Positions 47,115 to 59,280 of a stretch of 64,000 nt of DNA are shown one piece after another. The position numbers were made by a program, and so were the translations under genes. The notes below the pieces were generated by a model. That model did not search any database. It saw only the letters and a program-made list of their open reading frames with translations, and was not told the origin of the DNA. This stretch comes from Caenorhabditis elegans (Eukaryota > Nematoda > Chromadorea > Rhabditida > Rhabditidae). The stretch is from the NCBI RefSeq assembly GCF_000002985.6, contig NC_003283.11:13020001-13084000 (forward strand), given 5' to 3'. The stretch's first letter is position 1; each line of letters starts with the position of its first letter.

Positions 47115-50100
47115 TCACCTGTAGACAGTAGAAGTTTCTAGTTTGTCGAACGTAGCAATTTTGGCAACACCGAGTAGATCAAGCACTTGTTTTCTGAAAT
47201 TTAAAGTTTTCCGAACTGACCGCCTCGGAGCATATTTTTCTATATTATAGCTAACTTTTCTCAACATTCAACAATTGTAAGCAATTTTTACAACTCGATT
47301 GTGTTGTTATTAGTTTGTTACACCTTTTATATTTATTTTTTCCCATTTTTTTAGGTTGAAAAAACAATTCTTGCAAAGCCAAAATTACTGAATAGAGATT
47401 ACATGTTGCTATCGACACTATATCATGAAACATTTTTTGATTTGTTTTTCATATTTACCTCAATGTTTTCGAACAAATCAATAGCAGGAATGGGTTCAAA
47501 GCAGAGTTTGCAGCAAATAAAACCATGACAGTGTAGCCAGCCCATTTTCCTTCGCCAGTTCCAACTGTTATTAAAACTTGACCAATTATGAATGTGACAA
47601 CATTGATCAGACATGGCATCAGTAATCTGAAATATGCATTTTTTAATGTTACTAGTGTAGTGTAGTTTAGTGATTTTGTATAAATTTTTGCGTTCTAAGA
47701 TTTGGTGACCTAGTGTTTAACCAAAGATGCTTCCAAAAATTATCTACTTTTTGAAAAAAGGCAAACCGAGGGCAAATTAGTGTATTTAAAATACTGGAAA
47801 GAGTTGGAGCAAATTCAGAGCTCCTGCGGCTATGCCAACTTTCTAAACAGCTAGGCTTTGCTTTTGTGCCAAATTTCAGATCATTGTGTTGTGCTTAATT
47901 ATTTGAACATTTCAGCATAAAAATGTTTTGATTTGCACTAAAATTTCCTTTAATCAGCCTATTTTTCCATACCTTGTTTCAATGGTGTTCTGAACTGAAT
48001 GCTGGTGTACCAACAACATTGTAGCCCTCCTTCGATATAGAAGAGTGATCGACCATCTGAAAAAAGAAAGGTTTCGTAATTTGATACATTTTATTCGACT
48101 GGGAAAATAGTCCCCTTTTTGACTAATCTTCATTGAAGCCTTTGATTACGTCGAAAATTCTAAAAAAGAAACCATTGAGCAATTTTACTTTAACCATGTG
48201 ACTGAAGATTGATTTTGAAACTCTTTTTTTAATTGTAAAACATGAAATTTGTGACTTCTGTTTCGTAATTTAACCCTACTCAGTTATGAAAAAAAAATGA
48301 CAGTGAAACCGATGAAATGGCGTTTTCTTTAAAATGATATCATGTTTCAATACAACTATGTGAATGTGTATATTATTTCAAAACATTTTCAGAGATCATT
48401 TCTATTTTTTTTGCTTGATGGAAACATAAACACTCACCCATAGAAAACAATTGGAGGAAGTATGGCAGCAATATGTATTGCAAGAAACAGTGCAGATTGT
48501 CCTCCTGACAAGTACAGAGGAAAGTTCTCAGCCAGCATTCCATATGAAGATGGTTCGTAGTAAAATGTTACGTACCATGATTGAAAATGTGTGGAGAGAA
48601 CCTGAAAATAATCAGGTTGAACATTTTTCAGGAAAAATAGCATTGTTTCTGAATTCCAACAAAGAAACCTGGGAACTATAGAACTATCATGACTTGCGCA
48701 GTTAAAAAAACTTCAAATATCACTAACACGCTTTGGCGTCACACCTAGATTCAATGATCTCAGTCTCCATTACAGTTCTCCTTTTTATTCTCCGCATGTT
48801 TTGTGATATTCTGAGTGTTAATTAGTCTTCTGCTGATACCTCCCAGCATTTTCTTCTTTAAGCTCTTCGTTCCTTTTTTCTAACCTAAACAAAACAAGGA
48901 ACTAGAAAAAATATGTCTACAGTAATCGTCAACATGATCATTTTCCTCCATTTTCCCGCACTTATCTTCAAAAAATGCATCGTTGAAGCGTGGCGGAGCT
49001 CGTCGGACAAGGCTCCAATTACACATTGGTGCCGTGGCGCCGACCTCCTCCACCACCATGAAATATTCTGTTTACATTTCTCATTCAATTCCACATTTTC
49101 CTTTTCATTTTTCATATGCAATTAGTAGGAAAGAATTGAAAAAGAGATGGATCGGTCATGTGTACAGCACTTTCAATAAACATTTTTTATAGAAAGTCTG
49201 AACTTTAAGCATAAATATATTATGTTTTCCCCTGCATCTCAACATCATACTTTTTCTCTGGAATCATGCGGTTCCTTAGAATCTAAATATAGAATCTAAG
49301 AAAACAAAAGGATGGAGGTGTGAGATGGTTGTAAAGAAGAAGGTGAATATAGAATTGAGTGTGCCTAACTCAGAATTCTGTATTAGTTTCCCAGATTTTC
49401 TTTGTTTGCAAGTATGTCTTACCAGAATAAGTGCCACCAGATAACAGAGAGCACACAATGAGTAGGATGTCTTGCGCTTTTGATTTCGAAAGTTTAAAGG
49501 CTTTCGAATAGCCATCCATCGTGACCAGCTCACGACTGAATAGTGAGAAACCATCGAGAACCAAGCCCAATCGAGGTATAACTGCAACATGAAGGGAATT
49601 CAATATGCAAATAGTGCAGATCAACACATCTCAACTAATTTGATGTTCTTCAAGTGATTTTAGTGTTTTTTTTTCAAAGAATAAAGGGAGTTTTTTTTCA
49701 GGAGCTCTCCTGTAGACGTAATAATTTCAGGCCAAACTTCAAGGTTGTAGGTAGTCGTAGTCATACGCAGGCAAGACTGAACCAGCCACGTGAGTCTTAA
49801 GACGTACCTGGCCTTTCTTTTCCGATTTTGTACAGAAATAAGATTTACGGTTTACCAATAATTAATTCTCAAACTAATTTTCTTTAAGAAGCTGTCATCG
49901 GACCCAGTTTGCAGTACATGCCTACTTACTTAAAAAAAATGGCCTTCGTTTTTTTATTAAAGAAAATCTTTTAATAACAAAGTTTTCTCAAAAAAAAAAG
50001 TCTCACCTGCTGCCACGTCCTCCAGCTCTGTGGTATAATTTCAGATTTGAACAATATCGTTAAACCAGGCCATATGCCATAATTAAAAAGTAATAATAAA

Positions 50101-50282
50101 TCCGAACATCCTGCAGATATCAAAAATCGATATCCAACAATTTCCTTGTCTTGTCTCTTCATGATCTTCATCATAATTGCGTACAGTGAAATTGCAAATA
50201 CTGCTATCAAAATTAAACTGAGTCCAGCAAATAAATCTTCTGCAGACAGCGAGCTTGTCCTCCACTCGACTGCATTGTTCAT
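47115..50282 (-). CDS. Serpentine (7TM) receptor, rhodopsin-like nematode chemoreceptor
   Basis: Six minus-strand exons join in phase: 50007-50282, 49423-49581, 48438-48601, 47973-48056, 47459-47626, 47115-47193. They encode 309 residues. Seven hydrophobic segments are visible: LFAGLSLILIAVFAISLYAI (TM1), FLISAGCSDLLLLFNYGI (TM2), WFSMVSHYSVVSWSRWMAI (TM3, ending in a DRY-like SRWMAIRKP), then TM4, TM5 (LFLAIHIAAILPPIVFYG), TM6 (CLINVVTFIIGQVLITV) and TM7 (an NPFLLLI motif at the NPxxY position). Length and motifs fit a serpentine receptor of the SRW/SRX-like type; the subfamily is uncertain. An acceptor at 50285 precedes the ATG by 2 nt and could join an upstream exon ending at 51033. Confidence 0.82.
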
Positions 50283-51032
50283 AACTGAAAATTGAAATGA
50301 TTATTTTCAGTTTTTCTACGTGTCTAGTCGATTCGAAAGGTTAATTATCATAATGGAATATTTGAAAGAAGAACACATGACCTCATTCACTGTATCTCTT
50401 TTTTGCTCGTGCTCATCACAGATTTTTAATGTGTTTTACACACATTCAACCACGCATTAGCTGGATTGACTTCAATCCTACGTCAGGTGCATCTTTTTTG
50501 CATAACCCAGTTTCCGATTCGTCTTTTTTCTAATTCTTTGTTGGGAAATGGTCAAACAGGAAACAAGTTGGGTTGAGTTTTGAATATTTTGGGAAGTTTT
50601 GAGTGGTGAATGAGGAATTAGAAAGCTAGTCAAGTGTAAAAAACATTTGGAAAAATTGTGGAAAGTTTTGGAGAATTTTTGGAACTTCAACGTAATGCAT
50701 GGATTTTCGAGTGAATTTTCGCGCTGACCAAATTTGTTTCACAAAATCTATGCTCCAACAGTTGCAAGCATAAATTCAGAACAGTTTTTTTATTGGGACT
50801 GCTTAAATTTCCAAAAAAAAAGCCTTGAATTTAATTTATCATTCATTTTTGTTTTCCGAAACTGTTGCCACAATTTTTTGACGAAAATCCAGAAAATTCT
50901 GATAGAAAATACAACAAAGCAAAACAGTTTCAATAACAAAGAAAATATAAAAATTATCAAAAACTTTCTCTAGATGCGAGTATTTCAGATTATAGATGGA
51001 TTCACCTCATTTATGTCATCAATGACTTACCC

Positions 51033-51110
51033 TTGCGTGGAATCTGCCAAGCTCTCATTTTTGCAAACGAACACACTTTGTGAATAGTATATAAAATAGA
51101 AAAAGAGACA
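51033..51110 (-). other. Possible upstream exon of the serpentine receptor gene
   Basis: A strong donor (CAAG|GTAAGT, GT at 51031-51032) lies on the minus strand 750 nt upstream of the receptor's first coding exon. The frame would allow ADSTQ-V-MNNA, so the coding region could extend upstream, although a non-coding leader is more likely. The exon's 5' end is unknown. Confidence 0.35.
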
Positions 51111-51409
51111 GGAGCCGTCGGTCGGCACCCCAAGAATATTTTCGCCTTTTTTGCTTTTTCCTCTACGCTTTCGCCCGTTTCTTCCAGCGCAAAGCGCGAG
51201 AGCTACACACGGACAGACTCCGCCCATTTTGGAGGATTGAATAAAAAAGCAATTGGGTGTGAGATAATGAGGAGAAGGCAAAAGAGGGTGAAACTGAGAC
51301 GATTGAAATGAAGAATGATGCTCCGAAGATAAAAGGAAAAATCGGGGGAGGAGGAAGAGCAAAAGCTCATTGTGTTCTTTATGATCTACTAAATATTTTG
51401 TACTCATTT

Positions 51410-54400
51410 CTGTTCAATGTTTGAAAAAAAAATTCTGATTTGATTCATTCGTGTAGTTTGGTGCTTTATTGTATCTTCTTTCTTGGTATTTTCCCTTGAT
51501 TTCAAACCTCTTCAGAATTTAATTCTCTAGTTGAAATTGATTTCAAAGTAAAAATGTGGAATTGCAAAAAAAACCAAAAAACAAAAACCTTGATAAAAAA
51601 GTCCTAGAATATCAAGTTCCCAGTCACAATTCGACAATTGAATAAAATCACTGAAAACTTAAATTTTCAAAATTTTCGAAACTAGATTTAGAAATGCCTT
51701 ATTAATGTATGTATGTATGCCTGATAAACGAAGAACAATTACCGTCTCTTCTTTAAACTATGTTTCTACATAGGTTAAAAAGCTAATAATATAATTGTTT
51801 TTATTCGAAATAAGCAAAACTTGGCCGCCAAAATTGTGAAAAATTCTAAAAAAATTCACAAGATTTTGAGTTTTCCCAATTAATTTGCACTTCAAGAACA
51901 CAAAATCATGTTTCATAGTGTACTCTCTATAATGTTTTATCTTAAAATTTAATGTGTACTAACTTTAAACCTTTTTAATTGTACCAGGACAGAAATACCT
52001 TGAAAAATATCACAAATATTCACAATTACATTGATTTCACCTACTTTCTCATACACTTTCAAGCCTACAAACTCATAACTCAATATTCGTGATACCTAGA
52101 AATCACATTCCGAAAGTATGTTCGTCAAAAAGGATTTGGCGTGGGTAATCAAATTCATAGAACAATATTTGATTTCACTTAATCAAAAACTCGAAGATCT
52201 TCCAGTTTGAAAACAGATTCTTGAAAAAGACGGGGCAACAAGTCATTGAGTCAGATATTCAGACCCACCGGAAAACGAAGTCTTCCTCATAATGTATCCC
52301 ATCATTTTCCATCTCCTCACGCTTCTATAATATTTCAGTCCGTTCTACGTGCATTTCATCGGAATACTGAATCATTTCTTCATCTTCCATTTTCTAGAAG
52401 AAAGGCTAAAGCGAAATACTGAATTAAATTATACATTGCTCCAACTAGACATACCAATTAGATATAATAATTGTGTAGTTGTACTAGTAGGGGCCCTCCC
52501 GGGATCACAAGATCTTTCCAGATTGAGGTTGAACGTTCTTGAAATAAATTATAAAGTCCAAAAATCTTGGATGTTTGAATAATTATAAAGAAAAGAGAAA
52601 ATGTTGATCAAAGTTCTAAATGGAAATGTGAAAATAAAAATGGACACTTATTTATCTGAGGCCGTGTTAGGATTACTTGAAAATTGATTTCGAAAATAAG
52701 TTAACTGAAGGTAAAATTTTCGAAATTATGAAGGAAGAACTTAACAGGAGACTTCAAAAATTTTTACGTAAAAATATGTTCAAATATTCTACAGGAAATT
52801 ATTTCCAATGATAACAGAATACCATTTTTTACGTATTAGTCTTGCACCTTCTAGCTCGGTGATTGTTGAATTAATAAAACTTTCATTTATCAATAAATAA
52901 AAAACGTGTAAACCAATATTTTGTCAATTCAATAAATACGTTTTTTTTCTGAAACTATGTAATAAAAAGAAAAATAAAATGTGTGTAGAGAAAAATGAAT
53001 TTTGAAAAAAAGATTGTAGTTGATTTTAAAATAACCCCTATTTAGTCCTTAAAACAGTTGAAAAAGGGCAAAAAAAGGTAGCTAAAGTGTGGATATGATC
53101 TACTTTGTACTATAAAACCTTTAGCGAATAAGTATCTAACGCTTAAGTAAGAATTAAAAAACCCCTATTCATCTAAAAAAGAAATGACAACACCTCCCCC
53201 ACAACAACGCCTATTTGTATAATCTTAGTGTAGTTTTGACTTCTGACGTAAAATATTCGGAACAAAGAAGCACGTGGTATTTAGTAATACGAATTGAATT
53301 CAACGTTTCACAAAATTTACATCACTAGTGAGTCTAGAATCTTCTGCAAACAGGTTCTAGTTTAATGTATGCAAAGTTTCATAAACCACGTGGGTTGTCT
53401 TCAAAGATGATCTTTGTGTTAGAAATGGTCTTTTCGATGTATGAACTGTCATTTGATGGTAGACAGAAAGTTTTATTCATTTTTAATTACGGGATGGGAA
53501 AAATAGGAAAGCTCATAGCAGGGTCATCGGGAAGTATTTTCATTTGTGTGAACAGAAACTGAAACATTAGGAAAATCAAAAACAGATAGAAAATATAACA
53601 AAGTTAAGGTCCTAAATCATAAAATGAGTTGATGAAAAGATGAGCTAACTGGATTACTGATTTTGAAAAACTCAATAATTGACGACTTATAGACAAATTA
53701 AAAATTAAATGTCATTCAACATTTCTCAAGCAGCAAACCCTATAAAAACTATACAGGTAAGTTTTTTTAAAAATAAATTTGTGAAATTCAATTCGACCAA
53801 TAAACATGGGTCAAATAATCCTTGAATATAGGACACACTCACATTTTCGAATTTACTGAATAAATTTCAGAACCAGAATTTTTTTCAAAAGACAACCAAA
53901 GAGCGACAATGAGAACTTTACTACTTACATATTTCTCTTTAATTTTTCAAATGGTATAAGTTATTATCTGAAGTTTTGAGATTTTTAAAAAATTAAAAAC
54001 TTACCCGAAAACCAGAACATCACGATTTTGAGTTAATAATAGGCTAGCATCCAAGCTATTTCAGATTTATTTTAGGTCTACAAAATGCATCTTTTGATTT
54101 TCACTTCTCAACCAGTCGACCTAATATCCGATTTATTTCTAATTTCTCACAAAGTGATACCGGAAATATTAGATATCATTTTGATATGATTTCTCCCCAT
54201 CATTAAAAATGTAAAGGGGGTGCAGTTCAGGTGCTTCTAGTGACTCTAGGCTTTGTGTTTTAACTATTCATCAACCAAAAGGATCATGAGGTTCTGCTGT
54301 TTGCAGCTACAAATCACAGTTACCAGATTAGAAGCCAAATCTAATTTGGAACCTGCTAGTACTACTAATCTCACAAAATTAAGCGGTGGCGGAAAAGAGG

Positions 54401-56980
54401 CCAAAATGGATTATTGAGCAAAAAGTGAGGGAGCAAGAAGAAACAAGGAAAATATAAGGACAAATTGGATTTGAACGCTGATAATGCAACCAAGAATATT
54501 TATTACAGAAAAAAAATATAATAATGTCGAATAGTGCAAGCGAAGGGAATTATTGAACAAAATTGCAAAAAAAAGTTATAGCTCTTGCAGAATATCAAAA
54601 TTCTAGGACAGAAAGTACAACCTCAATTTTGTGTAGCTTCAAATTTGGGTAAAAGCTAAAGTAGAAACTTAACTGTAAGAAAAACATATTTTTGAAGAAA
54701 ATCGGTTAGTAAAGACTTACTACACTCACAATAAAAAACCATATGTTCCAACAAGCATGTCAAACAGTGTTGCAACATAAACAATTTATAGGAATTCATA
54801 GAACTATTCAAAATCAAACTATGGCAATTCAAAAATCATAGAAAGTTTCTCGAAAGGTAGAGTTTATCAGGTTAAAATTTTTACAAACGTAAAATGTTTC
54901 AGAAAAAATCAAAGTATTATTGCAATCGAAGCTGGAGAACCTTTTTAACTTTTATTGTATGTAATTTCTCAAAATTAATTGAATAAACTTGTAAACTTCT
55001 CGCTAACCAGATAAATAATTAGTTTGAAATATTGTGGTTTTTTTCAAAATATAATTTTAAAGTTGGCCATTTCAAGACTTTTTAAAACGAGAGTTATGAA
55101 AATTGCAGCTATATTGCGGCAATACAGTGCGCTGTGAAAATAGTAAAAAATCTTGAGTTAAATTTTTCTACGTTTCACATTTTCAGTTTTTGTTTTCAAA
55201 TCTGTTATCTAGTTGAAAATCTTGTTTTTATTTGAATGGACAATTGAGTTTTAAAGTTTTGAAAAAAGTCGAGGAAGAACATGACAAAAAATTTGTAGGT
55301 TCCAAACTTTGAATGCCCAAAGCAATTAGCTTTTTCCATTTTGAACTTTAATTGTTTAGTTCATTAACTATTTGACATAAAGAGTTTTGTCCAAGCTTCC
55401 CTTGTTTTTTAATTTCAAAAAATATCATCTACGCCATGGTTTCACAACAATCGTGACTCTAGTCATTATTTGTATATTTCTAGAGCAATCCAACTACAAC
55501 ATAGTTCCATGACTACTTGATATCATTGTGTTCCAAAAATATTCGTATCGTGTGCCATTAAAAAGGGATATAACCGCATGGCAGTTGTGGAGGCTCCAAA
55601 AATGACATCAGATGTAAGGTTATACAACCACGTGGGGCACTGTTATTTTTGTTATTAATTCAATAATAATATGGAAAAAAAAGACATAGAACAATACAAA
55701 ATGGGAAAATAAAAGAAAAGGACATGAGATGAGAAAGGATTACTTGCCATGTGAAATTCAATATTCCATTACCCAAATAGATCCGTTCGCACTACTATAT
55801 ACACTAATAGAATAAATCTAGAAGCAAAAAGGCAAATTAAAAGAACAAGAAAGTTGCAAAAAGATAATGAATTTGATAAGAAAGATAAGAAGAAACATAG
55901 TTTTACTGTGTTTGACCTCCTTTCGTTTTTTCCTCCTCTTCATGCTCATTGGTTCCGAAGAATGCAAATTTTGAGGAGGAGGTGCTGGTGACCAAAGTTA
56001 TGGAAGAACTTTGCAGAGGAAAAAACTTACTACAACATAAGAATAGATAGAGTTAGAAAAAAAGATGAATGAAGAAGAAAAAAGAGAAAATATGGAAGAA
56101 AATTATGAAACTTTGAAGATGACGATGGAGTCATAAAGGGTAATGAGGTAGAGTTTTTAAAAGTATGGATAGTGTAGTTTTTAGAAATATTGAAGATTGT
56201 TAAAGAGAGTTTGAAGCTGGTAAACTAGTTACGGTAACAAATTTTAAAATTTCAAGGCAATTTTTCACAAAAATGACTACCTAACCTTGTAAGCGTGTAA
56301 GTCTCATATAGCCCCTGTGTTTCCAACCACGAATTACTACAATATGATTACTACAATAAATAACTAAGACTCAGAAATATGCAAAAAAAGTACAAGGCTG
56401 TTTTTCAAAAATTGAAAATGGGTGTCCTTTGAAAGCATGACCGTCTTCTTATATACTTATATTTAATCGCCCACCTTTTTCGAAATTTTAAACATCTATT
56501 AAAGTCCAAAGAATCAAAACATGGTCACAAATTGTCTAAAATCTGCATGACCCGCTTCTTAATCACGTTTTTAAACTCCTAAATCCCAAGACATGTGATC
56601 TTCGTATAAAGTGAAGTTAGATTTGGCTTCGTATACTAAAAAGAAAAAGAAAAATCAGAATATAATTCGAAAATCAGGAAAATATAGATGACACCCTCAA
56701 AATGTTTGAACAGACGCTTTTGTGTGCAAACTAGTGAGTGGTGGGCAATGGGTCGCGGAGGAAAAACACAAAGAATATCAAATGGGCATTCTTTCAATGG
56801 ACTGTGTGTTAAAACCGTAATTTGTTAAATGGATGACCACACGGAAGTGTGAAATTTGAGAATTACCGATGGAATTTGACGATAAAAAAGGTTAATTGAA
56901 GAACTTTTCGATTTAGTTACTCCAATAAAAAGAACATGTAAGATTGTAGTTGGGGTCGCGCAAAACGTTTTATTTCGCAA
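51410..56980. other. Long gene-poor AT-rich region
   Basis: I find no exon with coding-like composition plus matching splice sites. CACGTG E-boxes occur at 53271-53276, 53387-53392 and 55629-55634. The region may be regulatory sequence for the plus-strand gene starting at 63.1 kb, or one of its upstream introns. Confidence 0.45.
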
Positions 56981-56991
56981 TTGTTCAATCT

Positions 56992-57405
56992 TACCGTATA
57001 TCCTCTATTAGTAAGGCGTGCAAAACTAGTTTTCGGACACCTAATTTGATGCAAAACTAATAGAGGGTGCAAAACTAATTTTCAAACAGGTTTTTTCTCA
57101 TGTTTCCCATTAAGTTATGGCAAATATCATGAATTTCAGTAACACCTTATGAAACAAAATGGAAGAATTTTAAGGCTGATACGCAAAAACTGTCCGAGTT
57201 GTACTCATATTTTGCCAATTTTGACTTGTTATACCAAGTCTGTAAGAACTTTCCTGATTTGTAAAACGATTTTATGATGCAAATTTTGAATTCCTAAACA
57301 TAGGGAACAAATGAAGGGGTGCAAAACTATTAGAGGTGCAAAACTAATTTTCGATGAGTGATTTTAGATGCAAAACTAATAGAGGCGCCTTACTAATAGA
57401 GAATA
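56992..57405. mobile_element. 414-bp TA-flanked MITE with internal tandem motif
   Basis: The left end TACCGTATATCCTCTATTAGTAAGGCG is matched by the inverse CGCCTTACTAATAGAGAATATACGGTA. Inside, the unit GCAAAACTAATAGAGG and the unit GTGCAAAACTAATTTTC are repeated in both halves, in direct orientation (57011, 57051, 57069, 57319, 57337, 57363). TA ends suggest a Tc1/mariner-like duplication. There is no coding sequence. Confidence 0.8.
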
Positions 57406-57959
57406 TACGGTATTTTGGTAAAACATGTACTTGCTAGAAGAAAACATAGTGTCAAAAAACGAAAATTTCAATACTGTAGCCTAAAAGCATTTCTTTTTGT
57501 ACAGCATTCATTTGAAAATAATATTTTTTGAAAAAAAAACCTTGCATCTGTTGTTGGTCAAAAAAAGTTTTACCGTTTCAGAAATGTCTAGGAACTAGTA
57601 TTCACGAAATAAACTGAAAATACATATTTGAAAAGAGTTCTAATAAAATAATAATTTTTTTCAAGGTGGCTGAAGTTTTCGCCAGAGAAAAAAAAACTGA
57701 AAGAAAGATATTTCATGAAATCCTTGAAAAAATGCACAAAGGGAAATATTTTTGCAAAAAAATCCGTCACTGATATAGGATTAGACGTTGCAGTCTTGTT
57801 TTACTGCGTTATTTTCTCGATGCTAGTAGGTTCCGAAGTTGCAGGTTTTTTATAGAACCGTTATAGTGGTACGAACTATGAATACAACTGAAATTTCAAA
57901 AAAATGCCGATTGTCATAAGCAACTCATCTGACTGCATGACCGAAACGAAATAATCTTC

Positions 57960-58170
57960 GGGAGAATGAAGAACGGATATCCGAAAATGACGCAAAACCG
58001 ATCCGTCATCGTCTTTTCGTCTTTATGTTCGGCACTTCAAAAGGTCGGCCAAAAGATTGCACAGACACCGTGTTTACACCCTAAGCGAGTGCTTTTTCGA
58101 AATCTTGCAAACTGTTCGAGCTTGCGCACCCAGACTCACATGGGAAATTGTCTGCGGGGGCGCCGTGTGT
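57960..58170. promoter_or_regulatory. GC-richer island in a gene-poor region
   Basis: This stretch contrasts with its AT-rich surroundings and contains TGTTTAC (58071-58077), a forkhead-type (DAF-16/PHA-4-like) site. A splice-donor-like CCACAG|GTAAAA occurs downstream at 58407. It may be a promoter or 5' exon of a plus-strand transcript. Evidence is thin. Confidence 0.25.
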
Positions 58171-58974
58171 GAAAATTGGAGATTATAAAGTGCAACGATA
58201 GTAGTGAAAATTTTTGGAAATGCGATTCTATGGAGAAGACATTTTTTGCAATATTTCGAACAACTTTTTTCCGTTTTTCTGACATTAGAAAATTGAAGGC
58301 TGTTGTTCACTATCCTGTGAATGACTATGAATATAGAAGTACCTATAAAATAAATGAATTAATTGTTAGTATACCTTATTTTTCTGACAAACGTATATTC
58401 CACAGGTAAAAATAAGGAAGCTCGGCGAGCTAAGGTTCCAGAAGAAAGACCACGAGTCTGAGTAAACAAGACCTCAAATTCAATCAACCAAGAAGGTGGG
58501 GAGGACCACAAAAAAGGAAGAAAAAATGATGATGGAATGAAAATCTTTTTATAGAGATAATAAACATTTTTTAACATTTTACAATTTTTATGTTGTCATT
58601 TTATTTTATCTCCTTTTACTAAATTTTATGACTTTGAGAACAACCAAAAAGGTTTTATTCATAGCTAAGCTTTAAAGAAGCTCTACATAATTTTGTACCC
58701 CAAAAATTCTTTAAAATTACTAATCAAAAATTGCTTGAAGAGAACCTTGTGATGTTAAAAGGATCTTTGTTGAATAATAATGTTCCATTATTTCAGCTGT
58801 CTGATCATGTTTTTTTTTCAGTTTAGTGAAAAAGCAAGATGGTGATGGAAATCTATTGAGTTTGCCTAGATTTCCTCAATATAAAATTGGAGCTGTTTGT
58901 TTTTTTGAAAGGAAAGTGAGTTGGTGTTTAGAGGGAGAGTGCCGACAAGAATAGTATTTCTACAAATCTCTGAA

Positions 58975-59280
58975 ATGTTCTAAAAATTTTGGAAACTTCT
59001 AAAAACTTCTAGAGAATCAATGCAAAATTCTGTAAAACCGAAAATTTTTTGAAAAAGTTCTGGAGATTTCTGAATGCAAATTTCTGTAAACGTCACACAA
59101 AAATCGAAAATTTTTTGGAATGTTCTAGGAAATTGTGGATTTTGAAAATTCTAGAAATTTTGAAAAATTTCTGAAAAACATCACAAACACGCAAAATATT
59201 TTCAAAGCTATCGGAAGTTTTGAAAACGTTGGAAAGTTCGGATTTTGAGCAAAATTAACAATTCTCTTCCGAAAACTTTT
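58975..59280. repeat. Cluster of heat-shock-element-like nGAAn/TTCTAGAA motifs
   Basis: Many inverted GAA/TTC pentamers lie close together, for example ACTTCTAGAGAATC, GGAATGTTCTAGGAA and AATTCTAGAAATTTTGAAAAATTTCTGAA. The region is AT-rich and degenerate. It resembles HSE-bearing repeats known from C. elegans Helitrons, which is inference. Confidence 0.45.

Noticed and set aside
58176-58409. Plus-strand frame ending at a donor-like CCACAG|GTAAAA
   Set aside because: Composition is not clearly coding and no upstream acceptor or downstream partner exon was found; kept only as a weak regulatory note.
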